17,522 nucleotides of DNA. It comes from JBKPDV01 sp046728075. Lineage in GTDB: Bacteria; Acidobacteriota; Thermoanaerobaculia; UBA5066; Gp7-AA6. Shown here piece by piece: positions 6,178-13,655 of the stretch (the first letter of the stretch is position 1; the number at the start of each line of letters is the position of its first letter). The stretch spans positions 1 through 17,522 of the forward strand of contig JBKPDV010000110.1 in assembly GCA_046728075.1 (NCBI GenBank). The letters run 5' to 3'. The notes beneath the pieces were generated by a model. The model was not told the origin of the DNA, made no database searches, and saw nothing but the letters and a program-made list of their open reading frames with translations. The position numbers and the translations under genes are program-made.

Positions 6178-7433
6178 CTCATCCTCTTCAGAATCAGCGA
6201 CCCATTCGTCCCCCCGAAGCCGAAGGAGTTATTGAGCGCGTAGCGGATCGGGGCCTGCCGGGCCTCGTTCGGCACGAAGTCCAGAGCGCACTCCGGGTCC
6301 GGGTTCTCGTAGTTGATGGTGGGAGGCATCGTCTGATGGTACACGGCAAGCGCGCAGATCGCGGTCTCGAGCCCTCCGGCGGCTCCCAGAAGATGCCCCG
6401 TCATCGACTTGGTCGAGGAGACGGCGAGCTTCTTCGCGTGATCGCGGAAGACCATCTGGATTGCCATCGCCTCCACCCGATCTCCCGACGGCGTCGACGT
6501 CCCATGCGCGTTGATGTAGTCGATCTGGTCCCTTTCGATGCCGGCGTCGGCGAGCGCGTTGCGCATGACGCGCGCCGGGCCGTCTCCGTCTTCCGAGGGC
6601 GCGGCGATGTGGTACGCGTCTCCCGACAAACCGTAGCCCACGAGCTCGGCGTAGATCCGCGCTCCGCGCCGGACTGCCGCGTCCATCTCCTCGAGAACGA
6701 CCAGCCCCGCGCCTTCTCCGATCACGAAACCGTCGCGCTCGCGGTCCCAGGGGCGCGAAGCGCGCTCCGGCTCGTCGTTGCGGGTGGAGAGCGCGCGCAT
6801 CACTGAGAACCCGCCTACCGCGAGCGGCGTGATCACCGCCTCGGTCCCGCCGGCGATCGCGGCATCCGCATCGCCATATTGAATCATCCGGTAGGCCTCG
6901 CCGATCGCGTGCGCGCCGGTCGTGCAGGCGGTCACGGTCGAGAGATTCGGCCCCTTCAAACCGTACCGGATCGAGATGTTCCCCGCGGCCTCGTTGACGA
7001 TCAGTGCCGTGATGAAGAAGGGCGAGATCACCTTCGGGCTGCCTCCCGTCTCGACATACTCCTTCATGGTCTTTTCGATCACGGGAAGCCCGCCGATCCC
7101 CGAGCCCACGACGACGGCGACCCGTTCTCGGTTCGCGTCGTTGACGGGAAGGCCCGAGTCCTCCATCGCGAACTGCGCGGCCGCCATCGCGTAGTGGATG
7201 AAGGTGTCCATCTTCTTGATCTCTTTTTTCTCGATGTAACGGGAGGGGTCGAACCCTTTCACCTCCCCCGCGATACGGCTGCCGAAGCGCGAGGCATCGA
7301 AGCGGGTGATCGGGCCGACCCCGCTCTTTCCGGCCGTGAGCGCGCTCCAGTTCTCGGAGTTGCCAATGGCGAGCGGGGAGACTAAGCCCAGCCCCGTCAC
7401 GGCCACGCGGCGGGAGCTGGAGGGACGGGGCAT
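6174..7433 (-). CDS. fabF: 3-oxoacyl-[ACP] synthase II (KAS II)
   Basis: This 419-residue condensing enzyme elongates acyl-ACP with malonyl-ACP in type II fatty-acid synthesis. The Cys-His-His triad is visible: C170 in TVTACTTGAH, H310 in NAHGTSTP and H347 in TKSMTGHLLGAAGG. The NSFGFGGTNGSL motif near the C-terminus is also typical. Length is normal for FabF. The ATG start at 7433 lies 5 bp after the acpP stop, the usual acpP-fabF order. In many bacteria rnc follows fabF; here etfB follows instead, overlapping by 4 bases. Confidence 0.97.
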   Translation of the reverse strand: MPRPSSSRRVAVTGLGLVSPLAIGNSENWSALTAGKSGVGPITRFDASRFGSRIAGEVKGFDPSRYIEKKEIKKMDTFIHYAMAAAQFAMEDSGLPVNDANRERVAVVVGSGIGGLPVIEKTMKEYVETGGSPKVISPFFITALIVNEAAGNISIRYGLKGPNLSTVTACTTGAHAIGEAYRMIQYGDADAAIAGGTEAVITPLAVGGFSVMRALSTRNDEPERASRPWDRERDGFVIGEGAGLVVLEEMDAAVRRGARIYAELVGYGLSGDAYHIAAPSEDGDGPARVMRNALADAGIERDQIDYINAHGTSTPSGDRVEAMAIQMVFRDHAKKLAVSSTKSMTGHLLGAAGGLETAICALAVYHQTMPPTINYENPDPECALDFVPNEARQAPIRYALNNSFGFGGTNGSLILKRMS

Positions 7434-7438
7434 GCGAA

Positions 7439-7678
7439 TCAGTTTTGCGAGGAGTGTTTCTCGATGTACTCGACGGCGTCCTTGACCTTCTGGATCTTCT
7501 CCGCGGCTTCATCCGGGATCTCGATGTTGAAGGCCTCCTCGAACGCCATCACGAGCTCGACGGTATCCAGAGAATCCGCGCCGAGGTCATCGACAAAGGA
7601 GGCCTCCGGGGTGACTTCGTTGGCGTCCACGCCGAGCTGCTCGACGATGATGCTCTTGACCTTTTCTTCCACGCTCAT
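7439..7678 (-). CDS. acpP: Acyl carrier protein
   Basis: This 79-residue acidic protein has the phosphopantetheine site GADSLDTVELVMA with the modified Ser at 36. It carries the growing acyl chain for FabD, FabH, FabF and FabG and donates acyl groups through PlsX. Length and sequence are typical. The ATG at 7678 has a strong Shine-Dalgarno GGAGG (7685-7689). It is one of the few starts in this operon with an obvious ribosome site; the nearest heptamer array edge is about 50 bp upstream. Confidence 0.98.
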   Translation of the reverse strand: MSVEEKVKSIIVEQLGVDANEVTPEASFVDDLGADSLDTVELVMAFEEAFNIEIPDEAAEKIQKVKDAVEYIEKHSSQN

Positions 7679-7684
7679 TCCGTT

Positions 7685-7689
7685 CCTCC
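7685..7689 (-). promoter_or_regulatory. Shine-Dalgarno of acpP
   Basis: GGAGG on the minus strand, 6 bases before the ATG of acpP. It is listed because the genes whose starts abut heptamer arrays lack any comparable site. Confidence 0.8.
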
Positions 7690-7727
7690 ACTTCGCTGGT
7701 TGAGGGCGGCCTATTCTTCCTTAGGAA

Positions 7728-7808
7728 GGCGAACGGCGCAAGGCGAAAGGCGAACGGCGAAAACGAGGGAGTTCTTCCACTTACGCCCTTCGCCGTTCGC
7801 CATACGCC
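7728..7808. repeat. Heptamer inverted-repeat array, family GGCGAAN (1st of 3)
   Basis: The left arm (7728-7762) reads GGCGAAC-GGCGCAA-GGCGAAA-GGCGAAC-GGCGAAA. After a 20-bp spacer the right arm (7783-7808) reads on the minus strand GGCGTAT-GGCGAAC-GGCGAAG-GGCGT. It lies between fabG (stop at 7822) and acpP (start at 7678) and ends about 50 bp before the acpP start, leaving that gene's Shine-Dalgarno intact. Confidence 0.93.
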
Positions 7809-7821
7809 CGGCGCACAGCGC

Positions 7822-8565
7822 CTAGATGTACAGCCCCCCCGACACATTGAGCACGTGCCCAGTCACGTAGGCCGCATCCTCGGAGGCGAGGTAGGCGACG
7901 GCGGCCGCGACGTCCTCGGGCGTCCCCAGCCTCGAAAGGGGAATCTGACCCGTCAGAGTCTCGCGGGCGTCCTCGGCCATCTTCTCCGTCATCGCGGTGG
8001 CGATGAAACCGGGCGCGACCGCGTTGCAGGTCACGTTGCGAGACGCCAGCTCCCGGGCGACGGACTTGGTCAGTCCGATGAGCCCGGCTTTCGAGGCCGC
8101 GTAATTGGCCTGGCCCGCGTTGCCCATCAAGCCTACGACGGAAGTGATGTTGACGATGCGCCCATAGCGCTTGCGCACCATGCTCTTGACGACCGTCTGG
8201 GTGAGGAGGAAAGCACCCGTCAGATTCGTCGAGAGAACCCGGTCCCAGGACTCCCTGGACATCCGCAGGATCAGATTGTCGTCGGTGACGCCGGCGTTGT
8301 TGACGAGCACATCGATCTGCCCTTCCTCGGCGAGCGCGCGCTTGACGCCGTTCTCGATCGAAGCGGGATCGGACAAATCGAGCGGGAGGGCGCTGGCGCG
8401 GCCGCCGGTGGCCGCGATCTCCGCGACGACCTTTCCGAGCGCCTCGACCGTTCGCGCCGCGGCTACGACGCGCGCCCCCTCGGACGCGAGCCGCCGGGCA
8501 ATCGCTTCGCCGATGCCTCGGGAGGCGCCGGTAACTAAAGCAACTCTGCCATCGAAGCGGTTCAT
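7822..8565 (-). CDS. fabG: 3-oxoacyl-[ACP] reductase
   Basis: This 247-residue short-chain dehydrogenase reduces 3-oxoacyl-ACP with NADPH in the fatty-acid elongation cycle. The cofactor motif TGASRGIG is at 12-19, NNAG at 89-92, and the catalytic Asn114, Ser142, Tyr155 and Lys159 (YAASK) are all present. The C-terminal GGLYI is typical of FabG. I chose the ATG at 8565, which gives the standard MNRFDGRVALVTG start; a TTG at 8577 in the same frame lies inside the adjacent heptamer array. Only a weak GGA precedes the ATG. Its location between the serine hydrolase and acpP fits the common fabD-fabG-acpP-fabF order, apart from the inserted hydrolase. Confidence 0.96.
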   Translation of the reverse strand: MNRFDGRVALVTGASRGIGEAIARRLASEGARVVAAARTVEALGKVVAEIAATGGRASALPLDLSDPASIENGVKRALAEEGQIDVLVNNAGVTDDNLILRMSRESWDRVLSTNLTGAFLLTQTVVKSMVRKRYGRIVNITSVVGLMGNAGQANYAASKAGLIGLTKSVARELASRNVTCNAVAPGFIATAMTEKMAEDARETLTGQIPLSRLGTPEDVAAAVAYLASEDAAYVTGHVLNVSGGLYI

Positions 8566-8570
8566 CTTGG

Positions 8571-8655
8571 AGTCCAAAGTCTAAGGTCTAAGGTCTAAGG
8601 TGCGGAGGAGTTTTGCTGTTGAACCTTAGACCTTAGACTTTAGACCTTAGACCTT
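8571..8655. repeat. Heptamer inverted-repeat array, family RGTCTAA (2nd of 3)
   Basis: The left arm (8571-8601, 31 bp) reads AGTCCAA-AGTCTAA-GGTCTAA-GGTCTAA-GGT. A 21-bp spacer follows. The right arm (8623-8653, 31 bp) reads on the minus strand GGTCTAA-GGTCTAA-AGTCTAA-GGTCTAA-GGT, with two more matching bases to 8655. It fills the gap between the serine hydrolase stop (8662) and fabG start (8565), leaving about 6 bases on either side. Confidence 0.96.
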
Positions 8656-8661
8656 CCCGGC

Positions 8662-9573
8662 TCATTTGGGCTTCTCGACCACATCGGGCAATTCCTTCGC
8701 CCAAAAATCGTAGATCGCCCTGGCCACGTCGGCGATCGCGAGAACCGAGGGGTGATCAGCGCTGGAGGCGCTGGTGATCGTGCTTCCATCGGTCAAGACG
8801 ACCAGCACGAAGCGTCCCTTCTTCGTGCGGAGGATCCCGGAGTCGTTGCGCACGCCCCGCATGCTTCCGCTCTTGCCCGCCCAGAGAAACTCGCTCGGGA
8901 AGCGCCGCGCGATGCGAAGGCGCGTCGGATCCTTGTCGAGATACTCGAAGATTCGGCGGGACGATTCCGCGTCGAGCAGTCTGCCTTCGGCCACGCGCGC
9001 CATCCACTCGGCCACCTCGCCGGGAGTCACCGTTCCCAGGCGGAAGTTCGTCCAGGGGGATGGGTTGTCGTGCGCCGGCGCGAGGGAAGGGATAGTCGAC
9101 AGAAGCCGGATCCGGTGAAAGCCGAGCGAATCCATTTGGGCATTGACGGCTTCGATCGTGAGGCGGCGGATCCAGGCATTGGTCGCGGTGTTGTCCGACG
9201 GGCCGATCATCAGAGTGATCAGGTCGTTCCAGGTCGGGTTCAGGCCGGGGTCCAGAATCTGAAGGGTGCCGGAGCCGTCCGCCTTCTCCTCTGCCGTCAG
9301 CGTCCAGCGGCTGGAAAGATCGATTTTCCCCTCCCGGACCTGCTCGACCGCTTCCGTGACGATCGCGATCTTGATGACGGAAGCAGACTCGAATTCGGCG
9401 TCCGCATTGCGCGCGTACGAGCGGCCGCTCTCCAGGTGCCGGGCGGCCACGCCGATCCGGCAGGCGCAGCGCCGGGAGGCGGCGTCCACGGCGAGATCGA
9501 GCGGCGACTTGCGGCCGGGGCCGGTGGTGGCGCAGGCGAAGGAGAAGAGCAGACCAACAACCAGGACACCCAA
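8662..9573 (-). CDS. Class-A beta-lactamase-like serine hydrolase, probable lipoprotein or secreted
   Basis: This protein has about 303 residues from the chosen TTG at 9573. The N-terminus is a hydrophobic signal (LGVLVVGLLFSFAC) ending at a Cys that may be a lipidation site, although the -3 residue is Ser and so not a perfect lipobox. Penicillin-binding/beta-lactamase fold motifs are present: S65-x-x-K68 (SVIK), S126-D127-N128 and K234-S235-G236. No class-A ExxLN omega-loop Glu is seen, so true beta-lactam hydrolysis is doubtful. A D,D-peptidase-like or other serine hydrolase role outside the cytoplasmic membrane is possible. It belongs to the Beta-lactamase2-type family. The frame continues upstream through a heptamer array, but that part reads as repeat and should not be coding. 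There is no Shine-Dalgarno. It sits between fabD and fabG, an unusual location. Confidence 0.83.
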   Translation of the reverse strand: MGVLVVGLLFSFACATTGPGRKSPLDLAVDAASRRCACRIGVAARHLESGRSYARNADAEFESASVIKIAIVTEAVEQVREGKIDLSSRWTLTAEEKADGSGTLQILDPGLNPTWNDLITLMIGPSDNTATNAWIRRLTIEAVNAQMDSLGFHRIRLLSTIPSLAPAHDNPSPWTNFRLGTVTPGEVAEWMARVAEGRLLDAESSRRIFEYLDKDPTRLRIARRFPSEFLWAGKSGSMRGVRNDSGILRTKKGRFVLVVLTDGSTITSASSADHPSVLAIADVARAIYDFWAKELPDVVEKPK

Positions 9574-9584
9574 TGACTTTTTTT

Positions 9585-9695
9585 GACTGAGGACTGAGGA
9601 CCGAGGACTGAGGACTGAAGGGGCTGTGGCCTCCAGAAGACTTCTTATGGCGAAAGCCGCTCGAGTCCTCAGTCCGCAGTCCTCAGTCCTCAGTC
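9585..9695. repeat. Heptamer inverted-repeat array, family GACTGAG
   Basis: The left arm (9585-9618) reads GACTGAG-GACTGAG-GACCGAG-GACTGAG-GACTGA. The spacer is 46 bp, the longest of the ten. The right arm (9665-9695, 31 bp) reads on the minus strand GACTGAG-GACTGAG-GACTGCG-GACTGAG-GAC. The right arm ends 3 bases before the fabD stop (9699), and the left arm begins 11 bases from the TTG start of the serine hydrolase. Confidence 0.95.
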
Positions 9696-9698
9696 GTC

Positions 9699-10613
9699 TC
9701 ACGAAGGCCCTCCATAACTCTCCACCGCGATCCCCTTCTCTATTCTCCTGACCAGCCCCGTCAGAACGTTTCCCGGCCCAATCTCCAGCGCTCGATCCAC
9801 CCCTTCGCGGGCGAGCGCGCGGACGGATTCGACCCACCGCACGGGAGAGTCGATCTGGCGGAGAAGCGCCTCGCGGAGCTCGTCGCCTCGAGCTCGCGGG
9901 ATCGCGTCCAGGTTGGTCACGACCGGCCAGGCGGTATCGGAGAACCCCGCCTTCTCCAGCAGGGGCCGCATCCGGTCTCGGGCCGGAGCCATGAGAGCGC
10001 AGTGGAATGGGGCGGAGACGGGCAGCAGGATCGCCCGTTTGGCGCCGCGCGCGCGGCAGATCTCGGACGCCCGCTCGACCGCGCCGGCGTGGCCGGCGAT
10101 GACCGTCTGCTCCGGCGAGTTGAAGTTGGCCGGCGCGACCACGTCTCCCTGCGCCGCCTCTTCACAGGCTCGGCCGACCTCTTCCGCCGTAAGTCCGAGG
10201 ATCGCGGCCATCGCACCCACTCCCGGGCCCACGGCCTCCTGCATGAAGCCGCCCCGGGCCCGGACCAGCCGCAGCGCTTGCGCGAAGGCCAGACTCCCCG
10301 CGGCGACGTTGGCGGAGTACTCCCCCAGTGAGTGGCCGGCCGCGAACGCGGCGCCCTCGAGGCGCTGCGGCTGGCTCTCCTGCAGGTCCCTCCACGCCGC
10401 GATGGAATGCGCCAGGATGGCCGGCTGCGTATTGGCCGTGAGCCTGAGCTCTTCCTCCGGCCCCTCGAAGCACAGCCGCGAGAGAGAGAAGCCGAGCACG
10501 GCGTCCGCCTCCTCGAAGACCGCCCGCGCCGCCGCCGACTCCTCGTAAAGCTTCCGCCCCATGCCGACAAACTGCGAGCCCTGGCCGGGAAATAAGAGTG
10601 CCAGCTTCGACAT
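9699..10613 (-). CDS. fabD: Malonyl-CoA:ACP transacylase
   Basis: This 304-residue enzyme moves malonyl from CoA to ACP, supplying the extender unit for FabH and FabF. GQGSQ is at 10-14, the nucleophile Ser95 is in GHSLGEYSA and the catalytic His204 is in SAPFHCALM. Length is standard. The ATG at 10613 is preceded by no visible Shine-Dalgarno; a heptamer array begins 17 bases upstream. It follows fabH in the operon across that array. Confidence 0.97.
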   Translation of the reverse strand: MSKLALLFPGQGSQFVGMGRKLYEESAAARAVFEEADAVLGFSLSRLCFEGPEEELRLTANTQPAILAHSIAAWRDLQESQPQRLEGAAFAAGHSLGEYSANVAAGSLAFAQALRLVRARGGFMQEAVGPGVGAMAAILGLTAEEVGRACEEAAQGDVVAPANFNSPEQTVIAGHAGAVERASEICRARGAKRAILLPVSAPFHCALMAPARDRMRPLLEKAGFSDTAWPVVTNLDAIPRARGDELREALLRQIDSPVRWVESVRALAREGVDRALEIGPGNVLTGLVRRIEKGIAVESYGGPS

Positions 10614-10630
10614 CAGGCGCAGTCGGTTTT

Positions 10631-10709
10631 GGTCTAATGTCTAAAGTCTAAGGTCAAAGGTTCGAGCTGTTTTCGCACACCTTAGACTTTAGACCTTAGA
10701 CCTTAGACC
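10631..10709. repeat. Heptamer inverted-repeat array, family RGTCTAA (3rd of 3)
   Basis: The left arm (10631-10661, 31 bp) reads GGTCTAA-TGTCTAA-AGTCTAA-GGTCAAA-GGT. The spacer is 17 bp. The right arm (10679-10709, 31 bp) reads on the minus strand GGTCTAA-GGTCTAA-GGTCTAA-AGTCTAA-GGT. The arms are equal in length and match at about 27 of 31 positions, giving a near-ideal hairpin. It lies between fabH (stop at 10718) and fabD (start at 10613). Confidence 0.96.
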
Positions 10710-10717
10710 CATCGGCC

Positions 10718-11701
10718 CTACCACCTGATGAGCACCGACCCCCAGACGAGGCCGGCGCCGAACGCGGTCAGAAGCACCAGGTCTCCGGTGGAGATGAGCC
10801 CCTTCTGGAGGCACTCGTCGAGCGCGATCGGGATCGAGGCCGAAGAAGTGTTCCCGTAGCGGTCCACGTTCTTGTAGACCCGATCCGCTGGAAACTTCAG
10901 CCGTTCCCCCACGGCGTCGATGATCCGCTCGTTGGCCTGATGGGGAATGAAGATCTTGATCTCGTCCTTCTCGAACCCCTGCTCGCGCAGCAGGTCCGCT
11001 GTCACGTCCGCCATCGCCTTCACGGCGACCTTGAACGTCTCGTTCCCCTTCATCTTGATGTAGGGCAGTTTCTGCTCGATGGACTTCGGGTCGTTGGCGG
11101 GATGGTTGGAGCCGCCCCCCGGCATGCAGATGAAGTCGCTGTACTCGCCGTTGGACTTCATGCGGGAGCCGAGGATCCCGTGATCCCCCTTCGTCGCCTG
11201 CAGGACGACGGCGCCCGCGCCGTCCCCGAACAGAACGCAGGTGCCCCGGTCGGTCCAGTCCACGTAGCGGGTCAGGATCTCGCCCCCGATGACCAGCACG
11301 TTCTCCGACTTGCCCGATTGAATGAGGCCGTCGGCGAGGTGGAGGCTGTAGAGGAAGCCCACGCAGGCCGCGGCGATGTCCGAAGCGGCGGCCTTGGAAG
11401 CTCCGATGTTTCGCTGCACGAGACAGGCCGTCGCGGGAAAGGGCATGTCGCCCGAGATCGTCCCGACCAGGATCATGTCGAGGTCTTCGGCCTTGACGTG
11501 GGCCCGCTTCAACGCGAGCTCCGCCGCCTTCGTGCACAGGTCGGAGAACTTCTCCCCCTCCGAGACGACGTGGCGCTCTTTGATCCCTGTCCGGGTCGTG
11601 ATCCATTCGTCGGACGTGTCGACGATCTTCTCGAGATCCTGGTTCGTCAGAAGCTTTTTCGGGACGGCGGAGCCCACGCCGGTAATGCGAGCGCGAATCA
11701 T
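10718..11701 (-). CDS. fabH: 3-oxoacyl-[ACP] synthase III (KAS III)
   Basis: This 327-residue enzyme starts fatty-acid synthesis by condensing an acyl-CoA with malonyl-ACP. The Cys-His-Asn triad is C113 (AAACVGFLYSL), H254 (FIPHQANERI) and N284 (RYGNTSSASIP). The start is the ATG at 11701, giving the family N-terminus MIRARITGVGSAVP. It overlaps the TGA of plsX by 4 bases (ATGA), so the two are probably translationally coupled. The frame stays open 49 residues further upstream inside plsX, but those residues are out of family and Arg-rich. The plsX-fabH-fabD order is widely conserved. Confidence 0.97.
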   Translation of the reverse strand: MIRARITGVGSAVPKKLLTNQDLEKIVDTSDEWITTRTGIKERHVVSEGEKFSDLCTKAAELALKRAHVKAEDLDMILVGTISGDMPFPATACLVQRNIGASKAAASDIAAACVGFLYSLHLADGLIQSGKSENVLVIGGEILTRYVDWTDRGTCVLFGDGAGAVVLQATKGDHGILGSRMKSNGEYSDFICMPGGGSNHPANDPKSIEQKLPYIKMKGNETFKVAVKAMADVTADLLREQGFEKDEIKIFIPHQANERIIDAVGERLKFPADRVYKNVDRYGNTSSASIPIALDECLQKGLISTGDLVLLTAFGAGLVWGSVLIRW

Positions 11702-12714
11702 GCGCGCGCCTGAGCTTCTCGCTGGCGCAGATCGGCGAGCGAGGACTGGATCTTCTGCGCGATGTTCTGCCGCGAGAACTCGGCGGCGACGCGGATGGCG
11801 TTCTTGACGGCCTTGGCGCTCGAGCGGCCGTGGCAGATGATCACGCATCCCTTGGCCCCGAGCAGAGGGGCGCCGCCGTATTCGGAGTAGTCGAGCCGGG
11901 ACTTGAAGCTTCGGAAGGCGGAGCGGGAAAGAAGGAAACCGACGGACGCCTGAAGCGTCTTCTTGATCTCCTCACGCAGGAGTTTTTCGACCATTTCCGC
12001 GAGCGCCTCGGAGACCTTCAGGATGACATTTCCCGTGAACCCGTCGGTCACGATCACGTCCACGGAGCCGTTGAAGACGTCGCGCCCCTCGACGTTGCCG
12101 ATGAAGTTCAGACCGGTCTCTTTCAGGCTCTTGAAGGCTTCCTTCGTGCGGTCCGTCCCCTTCGAGTCCTCCTCGCCGATCGACATCAGGCCGATCGAGG
12201 GCGCGGGCTTTCCGAAGACCAGCTGCGCGTAGATCGAGCCCATGACGGCGAATTCCTTGAAGTGCTGGGTCTTGGCGTCGGGGTTGGCGCCCACGTCGAG
12301 CAGAAGGCAGTGGCCCGAGAGGTTGGGCAGGATCGCCGCCAGCGCGGGGCGATCGACTCCTTCGATGGTTCCGATGACCATCTTGGCCGAAACCATCGCC
12401 GCTCCGGTGTGGCCGGCCGAGACCAGTCCTTCCGCCCGCCCGTCCCGCACGCAGTTGGCCGCGACCCGGATCGAGGAGTTGCGCTTGCGGCGGATCGGTG
12501 AAGTCGCCGGCTCGTTCATGCCGACGACCTCGGACGCGTCCACGATCTCGATCTCTTTCCCGGCGTAACCCGAGTCCTGCAGGAGCGGTTCCAGCTCCTT
12601 GGCCCGGCCGATCAGGAGCGTGGAGATCCCCAACTCGCGGGCCGCCGCGATCGCGCCGTCCACGTTGACCTGCGGAGCATGATCTCCGCCCATCGCATCG
12701 ACCGCGATGCGCAT
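11698..12714 (-). CDS. plsX: Phosphate acyltransferase
   Basis: This 338-residue PlsX converts acyl-ACP and phosphate to acyl-phosphate, the donor for glycerol-3-phosphate acylation by PlsY; it is a peripheral membrane enzyme. The N-terminal DAMGGDHAP (6-14) and SAGHTGA (99-105; SAGNTGA is more usual) are family marks, as are LDVGANPD and VTDGFTGNV. The ATG at 12714 has a good Shine-Dalgarno, GGGAGG. It lies between rpmF and fabH in the standard yceD-rpmF-plsX-fabH order. Confidence 0.97.
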   Translation of the reverse strand: MRIAVDAMGGDHAPQVNVDGAIAAARELGISTLLIGRAKELEPLLQDSGYAGKEIEIVDASEVVGMNEPATSPIRRKRNSSIRVAANCVRDGRAEGLVSAGHTGAAMVSAKMVIGTIEGVDRPALAAILPNLSGHCLLLDVGANPDAKTQHFKEFAVMGSIYAQLVFGKPAPSIGLMSIGEEDSKGTDRTKEAFKSLKETGLNFIGNVEGRDVFNGSVDVIVTDGFTGNVILKVSEALAEMVEKLLREEIKKTLQASVGFLLSRSAFRSFKSRLDYSEYGGAPLLGAKGCVIICHGRSSAKAVKNAIRVAAEFSRQNIAQKIQSSLADLRQREAQARA

Positions 12715-12724
12715 CTCTAGATCG

Positions 12725-12730
12725 CCTCCC
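12725..12730 (-). promoter_or_regulatory. Shine-Dalgarno of plsX
   Basis: GGGAGG on the minus strand, 10 bases before the plsX ATG and about 50 bp clear of the nearest heptamer array. Confidence 0.75.
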
Positions 12731-12778
12731 GGGGGATCGCCACCGTGGCGGGAATTATAACGAGCGGCTCACGCCGCA

Positions 12779-12863
12779 GGCGAAAGGGGAATGGCGAAGG
12801 GCGAAGGGCGAATCTGGGTTGAGCGGGCCCGCGCCTTTCGCCATTCGCCGTACGCCCTTCGCC
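12779..12863. repeat. Heptamer inverted-repeat array, family GGCGAAN (2nd of 3)
   Basis: The left arm (12779-12813) reads GGCGAAA-GGGGAAT-GGCGAAG-GGCGAAG-GGCGAAT. The spacer is 17 bp. The right arm (12831-12863) reads on the minus strand GGCGAAG-GGCGTAC-GGCGAAT-GGCGAAA-GGCGC. It lies between rpmF and plsX, next to a separate 8-bp hairpin at the rpmF stop. Confidence 0.94.
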
Positions 12864-12882
12864 GGGACGCCAAAGGCGTCCC
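12864..12882 (-). terminator. Hairpin at the rpmF stop (terminator-like or processing site)
   Basis: GGGACGCC-AAA-GGCGTCCC is a perfect 8-bp stem with a 3-base loop, directly at the TAG of rpmF. No T-tract follows, and a heptamer array adjoins it, so strong intrinsic termination is unlikely. Partial attenuation or RNA processing between rpmF and plsX is a reasonable alternative. Confidence 0.45.
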
Positions 12883-13055
12883 TACGCGTTGATCGTCTGC
12901 TTGCCCTTGTAGTAGCCGCAGTGCGGGCAGACGCGGTGCGGCAGCTTGGGCTCCTTGCAGTTGGGGCACTCGGACATCGGCGGCGCGGCCAGCGCGTCAT
13001 GGGCGCGACGCCTGTCGCGGCGGGCCTTGCTGTGGCGTCTTTTGGGATTCGGCAT
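12882..13055 (-). CDS. rpmF: 50S ribosomal protein L32
   Basis: This 57-residue L32 begins MPNPKRRHSKARRDRRRAHDAL, as is standard. It has an intact zinc ribbon with C30, C33, C43 and C46 (CPNC and CPHCGYYKG). The ATG at 13055 is preceded by a modest AGCAGG. It lies 41 bp after yceD and upstream of plsX, the very common yceD-rpmF-plsX linkage of ribosome and lipid synthesis. The frame stays open further upstream, but only the L32 part is real. Confidence 0.97.
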   Translation of the reverse strand: MPNPKRRHSKARRDRRRAHDALAAPPMSECPNCKEPKLPHRVCPHCGYYKGKQTINA

Positions 13056-13096
13056 GATCGAACCTGCTCTTTCTGGAAGAAGTGAGGAGATGTCAG

Positions 13097-13642
13097 TCAG
13101 CGGGGACTTTTCCGGCCTCCGGAGCCCGTCAGGGCCCGCAGGGCTTCCCACCGGGGATCGACGGCGTCCGTAACGCAGTTGCAGGCCTCGCGATTCCGAT
13201 CGGCGCCGCACTGCGGGCAGAGACCGCGGCACTCGGGGCGGCAGAGCGGCTTCATGGGAACCGCCAGCTGGATGCGTTCTTCGACGATCGGAGCGACGGC
13301 CACCGCGGGCTCGTCATAAAAGTAGGCGTCGAGATCGGCTTTCTCGAGCTCCCGCTCGAGCGGAGCGAGCGCCGGCCGTGGATAGAGGACGAGCGAGAAG
13401 AGCTGATTCTCTGCAAACGGATAAGACACAAGGCAGCGGCTGCACTCGAGACGACCCGAATAGGCCAGCTGGCCTTCCAGTGAGAATCCGCCCTCGATCC
13501 GCTCGATCTCCCCTTCGAATCGGACAGGCGAGATCTCCAGCAGCGGCTCGCGCTCGAGCGCCGGGGCAGAGAAGGGGATCTCGAAGGCGAACGCAACCGG
13601 TTCGTCGAGGACTTTTTCCAGGGAAAGCACGTCTGGGTTCAT
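13097..13642 (-). CDS. yceD: DUF177 / YceD family protein
   Basis: This 181-residue DUF177 protein is usually encoded just before rpmF and is linked in bacteria and plants to 23S rRNA maturation or accumulation. It has LECSRCL with C67 and C70, and a C-terminal Cys-rich part CRPECRGLCPQCGADRN with C134, C138, C142 and C145, then C154 and C156, which probably binds zinc. I chose the ATG at 13642 (MNPDVLSLEKVL) over an upstream non-ATG start 14 codons earlier that would overlap the predicted promoter -35. No clear Shine-Dalgarno is present, and the predicted transcript start would leave only a very short leader. It is the first gene of the minus-strand operon. Confidence 0.92.
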   Translation of the reverse strand: MNPDVLSLEKVLDEPVAFAFEIPFSAPALEREPLLEISPVRFEGEIERIEGGFSLEGQLAYSGRLECSRCLVSYPFAENQLFSLVLYPRPALAPLERELEKADLDAYFYDEPAVAVAPIVEERIQLAVPMKPLCRPECRGLCPQCGADRNREACNCVTDAVDPRWEALRALTGSGGRKSPR

Positions 13643-13655
13643 TTTAGAACCCGCA

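Noticed and set aside
9574..9837. N-terminal extension of the serine hydrolase to an upstream start
   Set aside because: It translates the GACTGAG array and part of fabD in another frame; the signal sequence begins at about 9573.
11702..11848. Upstream extension of fabH by 49 codons
   Set aside because: Lies inside plsX, Arg-rich and outside the FabH family; the ATG at 11701 overlaps the plsX stop as expected.
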